This document shows positions 54,444-62,824 of a DNA stretch of 64,000 bases, in pieces (position 1 is the stretch's first letter; every line of letters begins with the position of its first letter). Below the pieces are notes generated by a model. That model ran no database searches, had not been told where the DNA came from, and worked only from the letters and a program-made list of their open reading frames with translations. Made by a program: the position numbers and the translations under genes. The DNA is from Humibacillus xanthopallidus (GTDB lineage: Bacteria; Actinomycetota; Actinomycetes; Actinomycetales; Dermatophilaceae): positions 62,001-126,000 of the forward strand of contig NZ_VFPM01000001.1 in the NCBI RefSeq assembly GCF_006716675.1. The letters are read 5' to 3'.

Positions 54444-54460
54444 ATGTTCACGATCACATT
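54444..54460. promoter_or_regulatory. Candidate arabinose operator 2
   Basis: ATGTTCACGATCACATT has the same TGT-n-ACG-n-TCACA form as operator 1 read on the other strand (ATGTTAACGCTCACAAT), with differences at three positions. It lies 13 bases before the kinase start. Confidence 0.65.
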
Positions 54461-54472
54461 GGACGATGTGCG

Positions 54473-56068
54473 ATGACGTGGGAGCGCGAGGTGGTCGAGG
54501 CCGGGCGCGTGGTCCTCGGCATCGAGCTCGGCTCGACCCGGATCAAAGCGGTGCTCACCGACACCGCCGGCACGCGGGTCGCCGCCGGCACGCACGCCTG
54601 GCAGAGCCATCTGGAGGGCGGGCACTGGACCTACGCGCAGTCCGCGATCGACGCGGGTCTGGCGGCCTGCATGACCGACCTTCGCGGCGACCTCTCCGCG
54701 ACCCACGGTCTCGAGCTCCGTCGGGTGGCAGCACTCGGGGTATCGGCGATGATGCACGGCTACATCGCTCTCGACGAGGACGACCGATGGCTGGTCCCGT
54801 TCCGCACCTGGCGAGACACCACCACCGCCACGGCGGCAGGCGAGCTCAGCCAGGCCCTCGGAGTCAACATCCCTCAGCGGTGGTCGGTCGCACACCTCTA
54901 CCAGGCGCATCTGGACGACGAGGCCCACCTGGGCAGGTTGGCTCGTCTGACCACCCTCGCCGGCTGGGTGCACCGACGACTGACCGGTGAGCACGTCCTC
55001 GGTGTCGGCGACGCCTCGGGCATGTTCCCCATCGATCCGGCCACCGGCACCTACGACGAGCGGCTCCTTGCCCGCGTAGACGACTTGCTGCGGTCGTCAT
55101 CCAAGGGGACCGGAGTCGCCCGACCTCTCGTGCAGCTGCTCCCGCGGGTGCTCCCGGCCGGCGTCCGCGCCGGCGTTCTGACCGTCGACGGAGCCCGACT
55201 CCTCGACGAGACCGGCACGCTGGCCGCCGGATCACCCCTCTGCCCGCCGGAGGGTGACGCCGGGACGGGCATGGTCGCCACCAACAGCGTCCGTCCCGGC
55301 ACGGCGAACGTCAGCGTCGGCACGAGCGTCTTCGCGATGACCGTCCTCGATGCGCCGTGGCGCGGAACGGACCCCAACGTCGACATCGTGTGCACCCCTG
55401 CGGGCCACCCCGTCGCCATGGTCCACGCCAACAACGGCGCGAGCGAGCTCGACGCGTGGGCCGACGTGTTCGCCGACTTCGCCAGACGACTGCAGGTCAA
55501 CCTCTCTCGCGACCAGGTCTTCCGCATCCTGCTGGAGTCTGCCGCCGACGGCGCCAGTGACGCCGGAGGGGTCATCGTCCACAACTTCCTTGCAGGCGAG
55601 CCCGTTGCGGGAGTCACCACCGGCCATCCCCTCGTGGTACGCAGCACCGGCCACCGACTGAGCCTTCCCGACCTGGTGAAGGCTCACGTCTACGCCATCT
55701 TCGGCGCACTCGCTCTGGGGATGCGCTCGCTTCGTGATGCCGGCGTCACCACCGACAACGTCGTCGCGCACGGCGGCGTCTTCCGCACCGAAGGCGTTGC
55801 CCAACACGCGCTCGCCGCCGCCTTCGACACCCCGGTCACCGTGCTCCAAGGGGCCGGCGAGGGCGGGGCGTGGGGCATGGCCGTCCTCGCGGCCCTGATG
55901 GTGCGCGACGAGCTCGATCTCGCCACCTTCCTCGACCGGACCGTCTTCGCCACCGCCGCAACCAGCGTGGTCACCGCCGACCCCGCGGAAGTGGCCGGCT
56001 TCGCGGCATACCTCAGCCGTTTCGACGCACTACTCCCCCTTCAGGAAGTGGCAGCTCGATTGGGCTGA
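54473..56068 (+). CDS. FGGY-family carbohydrate kinase, probable L-ribulokinase
   Basis: A 531-residue ATP-dependent sugar kinase: VVLGIELGSTRIKAVLTD phosphate-binding loop, LVPFRTWRDTTTATAA, EGDAGTGMVATNSV with the second phosphate motif, and a VAHGGVFRTEGVAQHALAAAF adenosine segment. FGGY kinases phosphorylate various ketoses; next to araA/araD the substrate is most likely L-ribulose, although xylulokinase-like specificity is possible. ATG 54473 is used; the frame is open upstream to 54404 but that part covers the operators. Promoter shared with the regulator side through two operators. Confidence 0.87.
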   Translation: MTWEREVVEAGRVVLGIELGSTRIKAVLTDTAGTRVAAGTHAWQSHLEGGHWTYAQSAIDAGLAACMTDLRGDLSATHGLELRRVAALGVSAMMHGYIALDEDDRWLVPFRTWRDTTTATAAGELSQALGVNIPQRWSVAHLYQAHLDDEAHLGRLARLTTLAGWVHRRLTGEHVLGVGDASGMFPIDPATGTYDERLLARVDDLLRSSSKGTGVARPLVQLLPRVLPAGVRAGVLTVDGARLLDETGTLAAGSPLCPPEGDAGTGMVATNSVRPGTANVSVGTSVFAMTVLDAPWRGTDPNVDIVCTPAGHPVAMVHANNGASELDAWADVFADFARRLQVNLSRDQVFRILLESAADGASDAGGVIVHNFLAGEPVAGVTTGHPLVVRSTGHRLSLPDLVKAHVYAIFGALALGMRSLRDAGVTTDNVVAHGGVFRTEGVAQHALAAAFDTPVTVLQGAGEGGAWGMAVLAALMVRDELDLATFLDRTVFATAATSVVTADPAEVAGFAAYLSRFDALLPLQEVAARLG

Positions 56069-56234
56069 CCCTCACGCCCACGACACGGGTCGGCGAAACC
56101 CTCGTGCGGAAGCGTGGCGACTTTCCCATGCCATGCCGCATCCTCACGCCTGGCGTCATCCAGGGCTGGGCAGTTCAGTCTCGAACCTCTGCCGGGTCCT
56201 GGTTCGCCCGGAAGCACTTCCTCCTCGGGAGCTG

Positions 56235-56480
56235 CAGGAGCGGAGCGCTACGCGAAGCAGCTCGCCGGGCACTGGGCGTGCAAGGGCAGCGCAGCCGAGG
56301 AGGACGGTGCGACCGTCATCCACTTCGACACCGGGCAGGTCGTCCGCCTGATGTCGGATGCCGGGCTGCTGCGGGTCGAGGCGTCGGTTCCCGACGACGG
56401 CGACCCGGAGCGGTTCGCGTTGGTGGTCAAGGACCACCTCGAACGCTTCGGCCAGCGGGAGGAGCTCGACGTGGTCTGGC
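56235..56480 (+). pseudogene. DUF2218 domain remnant
   Basis: The frame AERYAKQLAGHWACKGSA, IHFDTGQVVRLMSDAG, VVKDHLERFGQREELDVVW is a nearly complete DUF2218 domain of about 90 residues. It has no clear start codon with a ribosome-binding site and runs directly into a glycosidase fragment. DUF2218 proteins are small and of unknown function. Probably a truncated gene joined to foreign sequence. Confidence 0.6.
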
Positions 56481-56760
56481 CCTTCAACCACTTCGCCTCA
56501 CCGCACTGGTTCGCTGCCGACGGCGGCTGGCTGGCTGAGCCTGCGCTCGGCCGAGCGCTTCGCGCGCTCCTGCGGGTGGGTCACCGACCGCTTCGGCGAC
56601 CGCATGGCGTATGCCGTGACGCTGAACGAGCCCAACCTGCCGCGGTCGCTCTCCTGGGTCGACCGGCCCCCGTTCGTTCGTGATCTAGAGCGCGCGGCCC
56701 TTGAGGCGGCCTCGGCGGCAGCCGGTGTCGAGCGATGCCGACAGCTCCACTCGTGCATCG
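56481..56760 (+). pseudogene. GH1 beta-glucosidase fragment with frameshift
   Basis: Directly after the DUF2218 remnant come HFASPHWFAADGGWL and, in another frame from about 56540, ERFARSCGWVTDRFGD and MAYAVTLNEPNLPRSLSW. The NEP of TLNEPN is the acid/base Glu region of family 1 glycosidases. Only about 90 of 450 residues are present, missing both ends. The piece is not functional. Confidence 0.7.
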
Positions 56761-56827
56761 GGATGGTGCCGCCCGGGGAGTACGAGCACACTTGCTACCG
56801 AAGCCAGATCAGGCAGGACGCACCCGC

Positions 56828-56899
56828 ATGACGACGGCCACGAGACCCAGACGCTTCACCCTCGTCGGCCAGGACTGGGGTGGACTGATCGGCCACACC
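56828..56899 (+). pseudogene. Alpha/beta hydrolase fragment (haloalkane dehalogenase-like nucleophile elbow)
   Basis: An ATG at 56828 begins a short frame with FTLVGQDWGGLIG, the strand-nucleophile-helix motif (GxDxG-type elbow) of alpha/beta hydrolases such as haloalkane dehalogenases. Sequence before and after shows no more of the fold. Assigned as a relic of about 24 codons with low certainty. Confidence 0.4.
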
Positions 56900-57116
56900 G
56901 ATCTCGACAACTCGGGTCCTCCCAGGCCACCTCGGGCGCATCCCGGCACCGACTGACGACGTCCCGTGAGAAATCACGTCGCCGCCGACCGCGTACGCCC
57001 GACATCGAGGCAGGCGCCCCGCCGATCCTGCCAAGCCAATGATGTCCGCGCACGGCACCGCTGCGTCCCCCAGCCAGAGATTCACGGGTCGTTGCGACGA
57101 GCGACCGTCAGTGCCC

Positions 57117-58346
57117 TCAGGCTTGCGACAGTGCTCCCGCGAAGGACGTGATCCTGTGCAGCGTGGGCAATAGGGCGGCTTGGTAAGCGTGATAGACGTC
57201 GGGGCGCCCGACCCAGACAGAGCAAGCGGGTGAGTTGTCCGGGGACAGCTCGTGCTGCCACGAACCACTGCGCGCGTCGATGAAGAGCTCCCTGGCGTGG
57301 TCCCACCACTTGTAGTACAACGTGAGAGGTTCGACTGTCCCGAGCGCCTCCTGCACCGCCCATGCCGCCGCGATGGCCTCGGTGACGACCCAATGCAGCC
57401 GATCCCGAACGACGGGCATCCCGGCATAGTCCGTCGTGTAGATGAATCCGGTCCGACCGTCCACGCTCCAGCCCTCGAGCGTCGCACGCTCGAAAAGCGA
57501 GACCGCATCCTCGAGCATCCACACCGGGGCCGCATCACCGAGGGCGGTTCGCACTTGAAGGGTCAGCCTCGACCACTCGAAGAGATGCCCGATGGTCACG
57601 CCGTACGGCCGGAAGGGGTGCGCCGGCGCGTCGATGTTGTAGTCCCACACCGGCTCCCACGACTCCGTGAAGTGCTCAGGCAGGCGGAAAGAGGACTCGG
57701 CGGCAAACCCGTGCACGACACGCTCGACGATCTCGGCACAGTATGCGACCCACTTGGCATCCCCCGTGACGTCCGCGGCGGCCAAGAGCGCCTCAACCGT
57801 GTGCATGTTGGCATTCACGCCGCGATAAGGTTCCAGCTCAGTCCAGTCCCGGTTCCAGACATCGACGGCCAGGCCGTCGGCCGGACGCCAGAATCGCTGG
57901 TCGAAGACCTCCACCGCCTCATCGAGCAACGCCCTGCCGCGAGGATGTCCGCTTGCTGTTGCGCTGGCGGCGGCCAAGATGACGAAGGCGTGTTCATAGG
58001 CTCGCTTGTCAGTGTGTGCAACGCCGGCCCCGTCTATCGCCGCAAACCACCCTCCGTAGTCGTGGTCCTTGAGCGTGGACTCGAAGGCTTTGACTCCCTG
58101 GTCCACAGCGTCTGCGGCCCTGGGATCTCCCTGCAATGCCTCCAAGGCTGCAACGTGGGTCATGCGAGCGGCGATCCACAGCTCGACGCCCTTGTCCTGA
58201 ATCAGGCCTCCGGCGCCGTCGAGCCAGCCGAAGCCGCCCGCCGGATGGCTGGCTGACAAGGCGAGCTGCAAGAGCTGGCGGCGCTGGTCCTGGAGCCAGA
58301 ACATGTGCTCGTTGGTGGGCTTGGTCTGAGCGACAGTCATTGTCAT
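57117..58346 (-). CDS. AGE-family epimerase/isomerase (N-acylglucosamine 2-epimerase-like)
   Basis: A 409-residue (alpha/alpha)6-barrel enzyme. Family marks: HPAGGFGWLDGAGGLIQD, ELWIAARMTHVAALEALQG, YEHAFVILAAASATASG, VNANMHTVEALLAAADVTG, GVTIGHLFEWSRLTLQ and HWVVTEAIAAAWAVQEAL. It resembles mannose isomerase/YihS-type members that interconvert free aldoses and ketoses. Its ATG (58346) overlaps the glycerate kinase stop (ATGA), so it is last in a coupled operon. Substrate unknown. Confidence 0.87.
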   Translation of the reverse strand: MTMTVAQTKPTNEHMFWLQDQRRQLLQLALSASHPAGGFGWLDGAGGLIQDKGVELWIAARMTHVAALEALQGDPRAADAVDQGVKAFESTLKDHDYGGWFAAIDGAGVAHTDKRAYEHAFVILAAASATASGHPRGRALLDEAVEVFDQRFWRPADGLAVDVWNRDWTELEPYRGVNANMHTVEALLAAADVTGDAKWVAYCAEIVERVVHGFAAESSFRLPEHFTESWEPVWDYNIDAPAHPFRPYGVTIGHLFEWSRLTLQVRTALGDAAPVWMLEDAVSLFERATLEGWSVDGRTGFIYTTDYAGMPVVRDRLHWVVTEAIAAAWAVQEALGTVEPLTLYYKWWDHARELFIDARSGSWQHELSPDNSPACSVWVGRPDVYHAYQAALLPTLHRITSFAGALSQA

Positions 58347-59458
58347 TCCACTTCCCATGCGTCGTCGGTGTTGGTGCCCGCCCGCTCCGCAAGGCGCATC
58401 CCGGCCTGCCGAAGCCAACGAGCTGGGTTGGCCATGGCCTCCTGGGCCGTGCCGGCGAGATCTTCGAGAGCTACGACCTCGGCGATCTGCGACCTGGCCT
58501 CGGGCGCGGCCTGCCCGACGACGGCCCACAGGGGCGTCGTCGGCTTAGCTGCCAGTGATACCCGGCCGACCACCTTGCCGTGGAAGCTCTGTGCGTCCAG
58601 ACGCCCTTCTCCAGTGACCACGAGGTCGGCGCGTTCCGCCAGCTCGTCGAGACACGTGAGCCGCGCCAAGGCCTCCGAGCCCTTGACCAGGCGGCCTCCC
58701 CAGAGCGCTGACAGGCCGAACGCCGTACCACCGGCGGCCCCACTGCCCGGAGCGTTCCCCTCTTCGCCGACGACGTCGCGGAGCGTCTGCAGCCCACGTT
58801 CGAGCAGCTGGACCTCGTCGGCAGCCGCCCCCTTCTGGGGTGCGAAAGCGGCAGCCGAGCCGGCGGGTCCAAGAAGTGGCGCGTCAACGTCCACCAGGAC
58901 CTCAACTCCATCTGGTGGCGGGGGGATCATCCGCGAGACGTCTATTCCGGTCAGGTCGACCAGATGTGAGCCCCCGAGCGGCAGACGAAGGTGACCGGCC
59001 CCCAGAAAGCGAGCCCCGAGCGCCGTGAGCGCGCCCGCGCCGCCATCCGTGCTCGCCGATCCACCGAGTGCAGCGACGATCCGCCTCACCTGGGGGTGTG
59101 TGGCTGCCGCAGCTAGCTGCTGGCCGAAACCGAACGTGTGAGCCCCCAGAGGATCGGGCTGAGGCAGCAGCGGAAGTCCGGACGTCACGGCAAGCTCCAC
59201 GACCGCCGTCCCGTCCGGCAACAGCAGCCAGCCAGCCATCGTGGGTCCGGCCGGGCCGAGCACCCGCGTTGCGATCTGCTGCGCGTCAGGGGTTGTCGCC
59301 TCGATGACGTCCAATGTTCCCTCGCCGCCATCGGCCATGGGAAGGCAGCGCAGCTCGTCCTGAGGCCGGACCGCGCGCCACCCGTCAGCGATGGCCTCAG
59401 CTGCGTCCTTAGCTGCGATGCTGCCCTTGTACGAGTCGGGTGCAATGACAACACGCAT
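58343..59458 (-). CDS. Glycerate 2-kinase, GlxK/GK-I family
   Basis: A 371-residue kinase that phosphorylates D-glycerate, most likely to 2-phosphoglycerate. It starts VVIAPDSYKGSIAAKDAAEAI (the family N-terminus) and has MADGGEGTLDVI, AALGGSASTDGGAGAL and LVVTGEGRLDAQSFHGKVVG. It starts two bases after the stop of the isomerase-like gene and overlaps the next gene. It anchors the pathway: the operon must end at glycerate. Confidence 0.9.
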   Translation of the reverse strand: MRVVIAPDSYKGSIAAKDAAEAIADGWRAVRPQDELRCLPMADGGEGTLDVIEATTPDAQQIATRVLGPAGPTMAGWLLLPDGTAVVELAVTSGLPLLPQPDPLGAHTFGFGQQLAAAATHPQVRRIVAALGGSASTDGGAGALTALGARFLGAGHLRLPLGGSHLVDLTGIDVSRMIPPPPDGVEVLVDVDAPLLGPAGSAAAFAPQKGAAADEVQLLERGLQTLRDVVGEEGNAPGSGAAGGTAFGLSALWGGRLVKGSEALARLTCLDELAERADLVVTGEGRLDAQSFHGKVVGRVSLAAKPTTPLWAVVGQAAPEARSQIAEVVALEDLAGTAQEAMANPARWLRQAGMRLAERAGTNTDDAWEVE

Positions 59459-59460
59459 CG

Positions 59461-60297
59461 TCAGGCCACCACGAGGTCGAGGTACCTGCGCTTCATCGTC
59501 TCGAGGACGGCGGCAGGGTCGGCCGCCCAGATGTCGGCGTTGAAGATCTCCACCTCGATGTCGCCGGTGTATCCGGCAGCGGTCACCAGCTCGTGGTGGT
59601 AGCGAAAGTCGATGTGCCCGTCGCCCATCATCCCCCGCGAGAGCAGTGAGTCGGCAGGCAACGGGGTTATCCAGTCGCACACCTGAAAGCTGGCAATGCG
59701 GTTGGCACGACCGGCTCGGGCGACCTGCTCCTCGAGCTGTGGGTCCCACCAGACGTGGAAGGAGTCGACCACGACGCCGACGTGCTCGGCCGGGTACGGC
59801 TCGGCGATGTCGAGCGCCTCACCGAGGGTGGCCAGCACGCCGCGGTCGGCGGTGAAGATCGGGTGCATCGGCTCAAGCGCAAGGCGCACCCCGCGCTTTG
59901 CCGCGACCGGCACGAGCCGCTCGATGCCCTCGCTGACGCGGGCTCGTGCGGCCGGCAGGTTGCGTGACCCGTCCGGCAGCCCGCCGACGACCATAACAAG
60001 GCAGTCGGCCTCGAGGGTCGCGGCCTCCTCGATTGCGCGCGTGTTCTCGGCCAGGGCAGCCTCGAATGCGACGTCGTCGGCGGCGGTGAGAAAGCCCCCG
60101 CGACACAGCGAGGACACCCGCAGCCCGGCCGCGTCGATGAGTGCTTTGGCCCGGCCCAGGCCAATGTCAGCCAGCGGCTCGCGCCACACCCCTATGGAGT
60201 GCAGGCCTGCCCGGACGCACCCGTTGACTGCCTCGGGGAGAGACCACGAGTTCGTCGTCTTCTGGTTGAGCGACAGCCGCTCCAGGCCGGTACTCAT
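59461..60297 (-). CDS. TIM-barrel sugar isomerase/epimerase-like protein (AP endonuclease 2 family)
   Basis: A 278-residue protein with the AP2/xylose isomerase-like barrel pattern: AGLHSIGVWREPLADIG, EAATLEADCLVMVVGGLPDG, VRLALEPMHP with a metal-binding Glu, VGVVVDSFHVWWD with Asp/His, and a C-terminal DIEVEIF. Metal ligands Glu, Asp, His and Glu are all present. It could be a sugar isomerase, hydroxypyruvate isomerase-like enzyme, or a 3-keto-glycoside eliminase of the same fold. Start ATG 60297 overlaps the DUF993 stop (ATGA). Confidence 0.8.
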   Translation of the reverse strand: MSTGLERLSLNQKTTNSWSLPEAVNGCVRAGLHSIGVWREPLADIGLGRAKALIDAAGLRVSSLCRGGFLTAADDVAFEAALAENTRAIEEAATLEADCLVMVVGGLPDGSRNLPAARARVSEGIERLVPVAAKRGVRLALEPMHPIFTADRGVLATLGEALDIAEPYPAEHVGVVVDSFHVWWDPQLEEQVARAGRANRIASFQVCDWITPLPADSLLSRGMMGDGHIDFRYHHELVTAAGYTGDIEVEIFNADIWAADPAAVLETMKRRYLDLVVA

Positions 60298-61454
60298 CGG
60301 CCCAGCCCTGCCACGGCGAGCAGGTGCCGCATCCGCTCTGCGGCCAGGTCCGGGTCCGGCAGCAGCCCGGCGGCGTCGGCGAGCCGGACCGTGTCGGCCA
60401 GGTGTACGACACTGCGTGCGCTCTGCAGGCCACCGACCATCGTGAACCCGGGCTGGTGCCCACTCAGCCACGCCAGAAAAGCGATGCCCGTCTTGTAGTA
60501 GTAGGTCGGAGCCGCGAACACGTGTCGCGCCAGTGGCAAGGTCGGCGCGAAGGCATCGTCGTACGCGGCCATGTCGCCGGCGTCCAGGGCGGCCAGGGCG
60601 GCCCCGGCCGCCGGGGCGATGGCGGCGAAAATGCCCAGCAGCGCGTCGGAGTGGTGAATCCCGTCCCCCTTGATGAGCTCGGGGTAGTTGAAGTCGTCCC
60701 CGGTGTAGAGCCGCACGCCCTCAGGAAGGGCCGCGCGCAACCCCTTCTCGTGTTCGGCGTCGAGCAGGGACACCTTGACCCCGTCGATGCGCTCGGCGTG
60801 GTCGGTGATGACAGACAGGAAGTTCTTCGTGGCGACCTCGACGTCGTCCGATCCCCAGTAGCCGGCCAGTGATGGGTCGAACGCGGTCCCGAGCCAGTGC
60901 AGGATGACGGGCCGCTCACACTGGCTGAGCAACAGGTCGTAGATGCGGGCGTAGTCCTCGAAGCCGGTGGCCAGCCGCGCCAGCTGCCGGCTGGCCATGA
61001 CGATCGCTTGGGACCCGGTCGACTCGACGAATCCGAGCTGCTCCTCGTACCCGGCCAGAACCTCGGCGAGGCTGGCGACTTCGGCTCGCAGGTGGTCGGT
61101 GCCGGCACCGGACGCGATGCGGGCGCCCTCGGCATTGGCCTGGTCCGCTGAACGCCGGATCAGCTCGCGCGTTGTATCCCAGTCCAGGCCCATGCCTCGC
61201 TGGGCGGTGTCCATCGCCTCTGCGACCCCGAGTCCGTGGGCGAACAAGTGCCGGCGGAAGCCGAGGGTCGATTCCCAGTCGACCACCGCCGGTGCTCCGG
61301 GGACGTTCTCGCCGAGCGGGTCGGCGACAACGTGGGCCGCACCGAACGCGATGCGAGTGCGGGCCGCCCCATCGGGGATCGTCCACTGGGTCGGCTCCCG
61401 CAGCTTCAGACTTTGCCAGGTACCGTCGCCGCGCGGCAGGTCGAGGACAGTCAT
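60294..61454 (-). CDS. DUF993 family protein (DHDPS-like aldolase fold)
   Basis: A 386-residue protein of DUF993, which I know as a relative of dihydrodipicolinate synthase-type lyases. Visible segments: GDGTWQSLKLREPTQWTIP, STLGFRRHLFAHGLGVAEAMDTAQRGMG, IVMASRQLARLATGFEDY, VILHWLGTAFDPSLAGYWGSD, VKVSLLDAEHEKGLR (candidate Schiff-base Lys), and LYTGDDFNYPELIKGDG. The reaction has not been established to my knowledge. It is coupled by four-base overlaps at both ends to an oxidoreductase and a TIM-barrel isomerase. Confidence 0.85.
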   Translation of the reverse strand: MTVLDLPRGDGTWQSLKLREPTQWTIPDGAARTRIAFGAAHVVADPLGENVPGAPAVVDWESTLGFRRHLFAHGLGVAEAMDTAQRGMGLDWDTTRELIRRSADQANAEGARIASGAGTDHLRAEVASLAEVLAGYEEQLGFVESTGSQAIVMASRQLARLATGFEDYARIYDLLLSQCERPVILHWLGTAFDPSLAGYWGSDDVEVATKNFLSVITDHAERIDGVKVSLLDAEHEKGLRAALPEGVRLYTGDDFNYPELIKGDGIHHSDALLGIFAAIAPAAGAALAALDAGDMAAYDDAFAPTLPLARHVFAAPTYYYKTGIAFLAWLSGHQPGFTMVGGLQSARSVVHLADTVRLADAAGLLPDPDLAAERMRHLLAVAGLGR

Positions 61455-62602
61455 GCCGACAGCTCGCCGAGTTCGATACGGCGACCCTGCGCAGAGGACT
61501 GCAGCCCGGCCTCCGCCAGACGGACACCGCGCGCGCCGGCGAGGAAGTCGTAGACGTGCTCGCCCTCACCGACGACATAGCGCAGGAACTGCTCCCACTG
61601 GGCCTTGAACCCGTTGTCGAAGACCGCGTTGTCCGGCACCGGGTGCCACTGCTCGCGGAAGGGGGTCGCCTCGATCAGGTCCGGGTTCCAGACGGGCTTC
61701 GGCGTCTCTGCCCGGTGCTGGGCGACGCAGTTGTGCAGCCCCGCTACCGCACTGCCTTCGGTGCCGTCGACGTGGAACTCCACGAGCTCGTCCCGGTGCA
61801 CGCGCGTGGACCACGAGGAGTTGATCTGGGCGATGACGCCGCCTTCCAGCTCGAAGATGCCGTACGCGGCATCGTCTGCGGTCGCGGTGTAGGGCCGGTT
61901 CTGCTCGTCCCACCGCTGGGGGATGTGCGTGACGGCCTTGGCGGTGACGGCCTCGACTCGACCGAACAGGTTCTCCAGCACGTAGTTCCAGTGGCAGAAC
62001 ATGTCGGTGGTCATGCCGCCGCCGTCCTCGGAGCGGTAGTTCCAGCTGGGGCGCTGCGCCTGCTGCCAGTCTCCCTCGAACACCCAGTAGCCGAACTCCC
62101 CGCGAACCGACAGGATGCGACCGAAGAAGCCTCCGTCGATGAGTCGCTTGAGCTTGAGCAGGCCTGGCAGGTAGAGCTTGTCGTGCACGACGCCGTTCTT
62201 GACGCCGGCCTTTGCTGCAGCTCGCGCTATCCGCAGTGATCCCTCCAGCGACTCGGAGATCGGCTTCTCCGTGTAGATGTGCTTGCCTGCGGCGATTGCC
62301 TTGAGGATGGATTCCTCGCGCACGGTCGTCAGCTGGGCGTCGAAGTAGATCTCATCCTCCGGGTTTGCCAGTGCCGCGTCGAGGTCGGTCGTATACCGGT
62401 CGACGCCGTGTCGCTCTGCGATCTCCTTGACCTTCTCGAGGTTGCGCCCGACGAGGACTGGCGCGACCTGCACACGCGAGCCGTCGGCCAGCTCGACCCC
62501 ACCTTGGTCACGGATGGCCAGGATGGAGCGCACGAGGTGCTGTCGATACCCCATGCGGCCGGTGATGCCGTTCATGATGATGCCGATGGTCTTGGTTGCC
62601 AT
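61451..62602 (-). CDS. Gfo/Idh/MocA-family NAD(P)-dependent oxidoreductase
   Basis: A 383-residue sugar or polyol dehydrogenase. N-terminal Rossmann fold (IGIIMNGITGRMGYRQHLVRS, slightly unlike the usual GxGxxG), EEDEIYFDAQLTTVREES-like segment, and IYTEKPISESLEGSL with the conserved EKP. The C-terminal substrate domain has DDGGGMTTD-like residues (EDGGGMTTDMFCHW). It oxidises a hydroxyl of a sugar or inositol-type substrate. GAGGAC precedes the ATG. First gene of the leftward arm. Confidence 0.88.
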   Translation of the reverse strand: MATKTIGIIMNGITGRMGYRQHLVRSILAIRDQGGVELADGSRVQVAPVLVGRNLEKVKEIAERHGVDRYTTDLDAALANPEDEIYFDAQLTTVREESILKAIAAGKHIYTEKPISESLEGSLRIARAAAKAGVKNGVVHDKLYLPGLLKLKRLIDGGFFGRILSVRGEFGYWVFEGDWQQAQRPSWNYRSEDGGGMTTDMFCHWNYVLENLFGRVEAVTAKAVTHIPQRWDEQNRPYTATADDAAYGIFELEGGVIAQINSSWSTRVHRDELVEFHVDGTEGSAVAGLHNCVAQHRAETPKPVWNPDLIEATPFREQWHPVPDNAVFDNGFKAQWEQFLRYVVGEGEHVYDFLAGARGVRLAEAGLQSSAQGRRIELGELSA

Positions 62603-62622
62603 GTCACGTCCTCAGCTCGTAC

Positions 62623-62636
62623 GGAAAGCGCTTGCC
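62623..62636. promoter_or_regulatory. LacI-type operator A
   Basis: GGAAAGCGCTTGCC has the GGWAAGCGYTTnCC form, 20 bases before the Gfo/Idh start. Confidence 0.65.
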
Positions 62637-62677
62637 CACTAAGGTATATGGCCATCCGCACCTTCGCAAGACGTCTG

Positions 62678-62691
62678 GGTAAGCGTTTCCC
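62678..62691. promoter_or_regulatory. LacI-type operator B
   Basis: GGTAAGCGTTTCCC, same consensus as sites A and C, between the divergent promoters. Confidence 0.65.
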
Positions 62692-62767
62692 GAGGCACCT
62701 AGGGGCTGCATTCCGCCGCGCGCACCCCAGGCGGTGGGGTCGACGACCCGTAGACTGGCCATGGCCT

Positions 62768-62781
62768 GGAAAGCGTTTACC
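62768..62781. promoter_or_regulatory. LacI-type operator C
   Basis: GGAAAGCGTTTACC, near-palindromic about the central CG, 43 bases before the rightward gene. The regulator is not encoded in the window next to it. Confidence 0.7.
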
Positions 62782-62824
62782 TGTAATACTGGGACCGTGT
62801 TCCGCGGCTATAAAGGAGTGAGCT

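Noticed and set aside
57117..62602. Myo-inositol (iol) catabolic operon
   Set aside because: A Gfo/Idh gene and isomerase-like genes are present, but iolB, iolC, iolD and the methylmalonate semialdehyde dehydrogenase are absent, while DUF993 and glycerate kinase do not fit.
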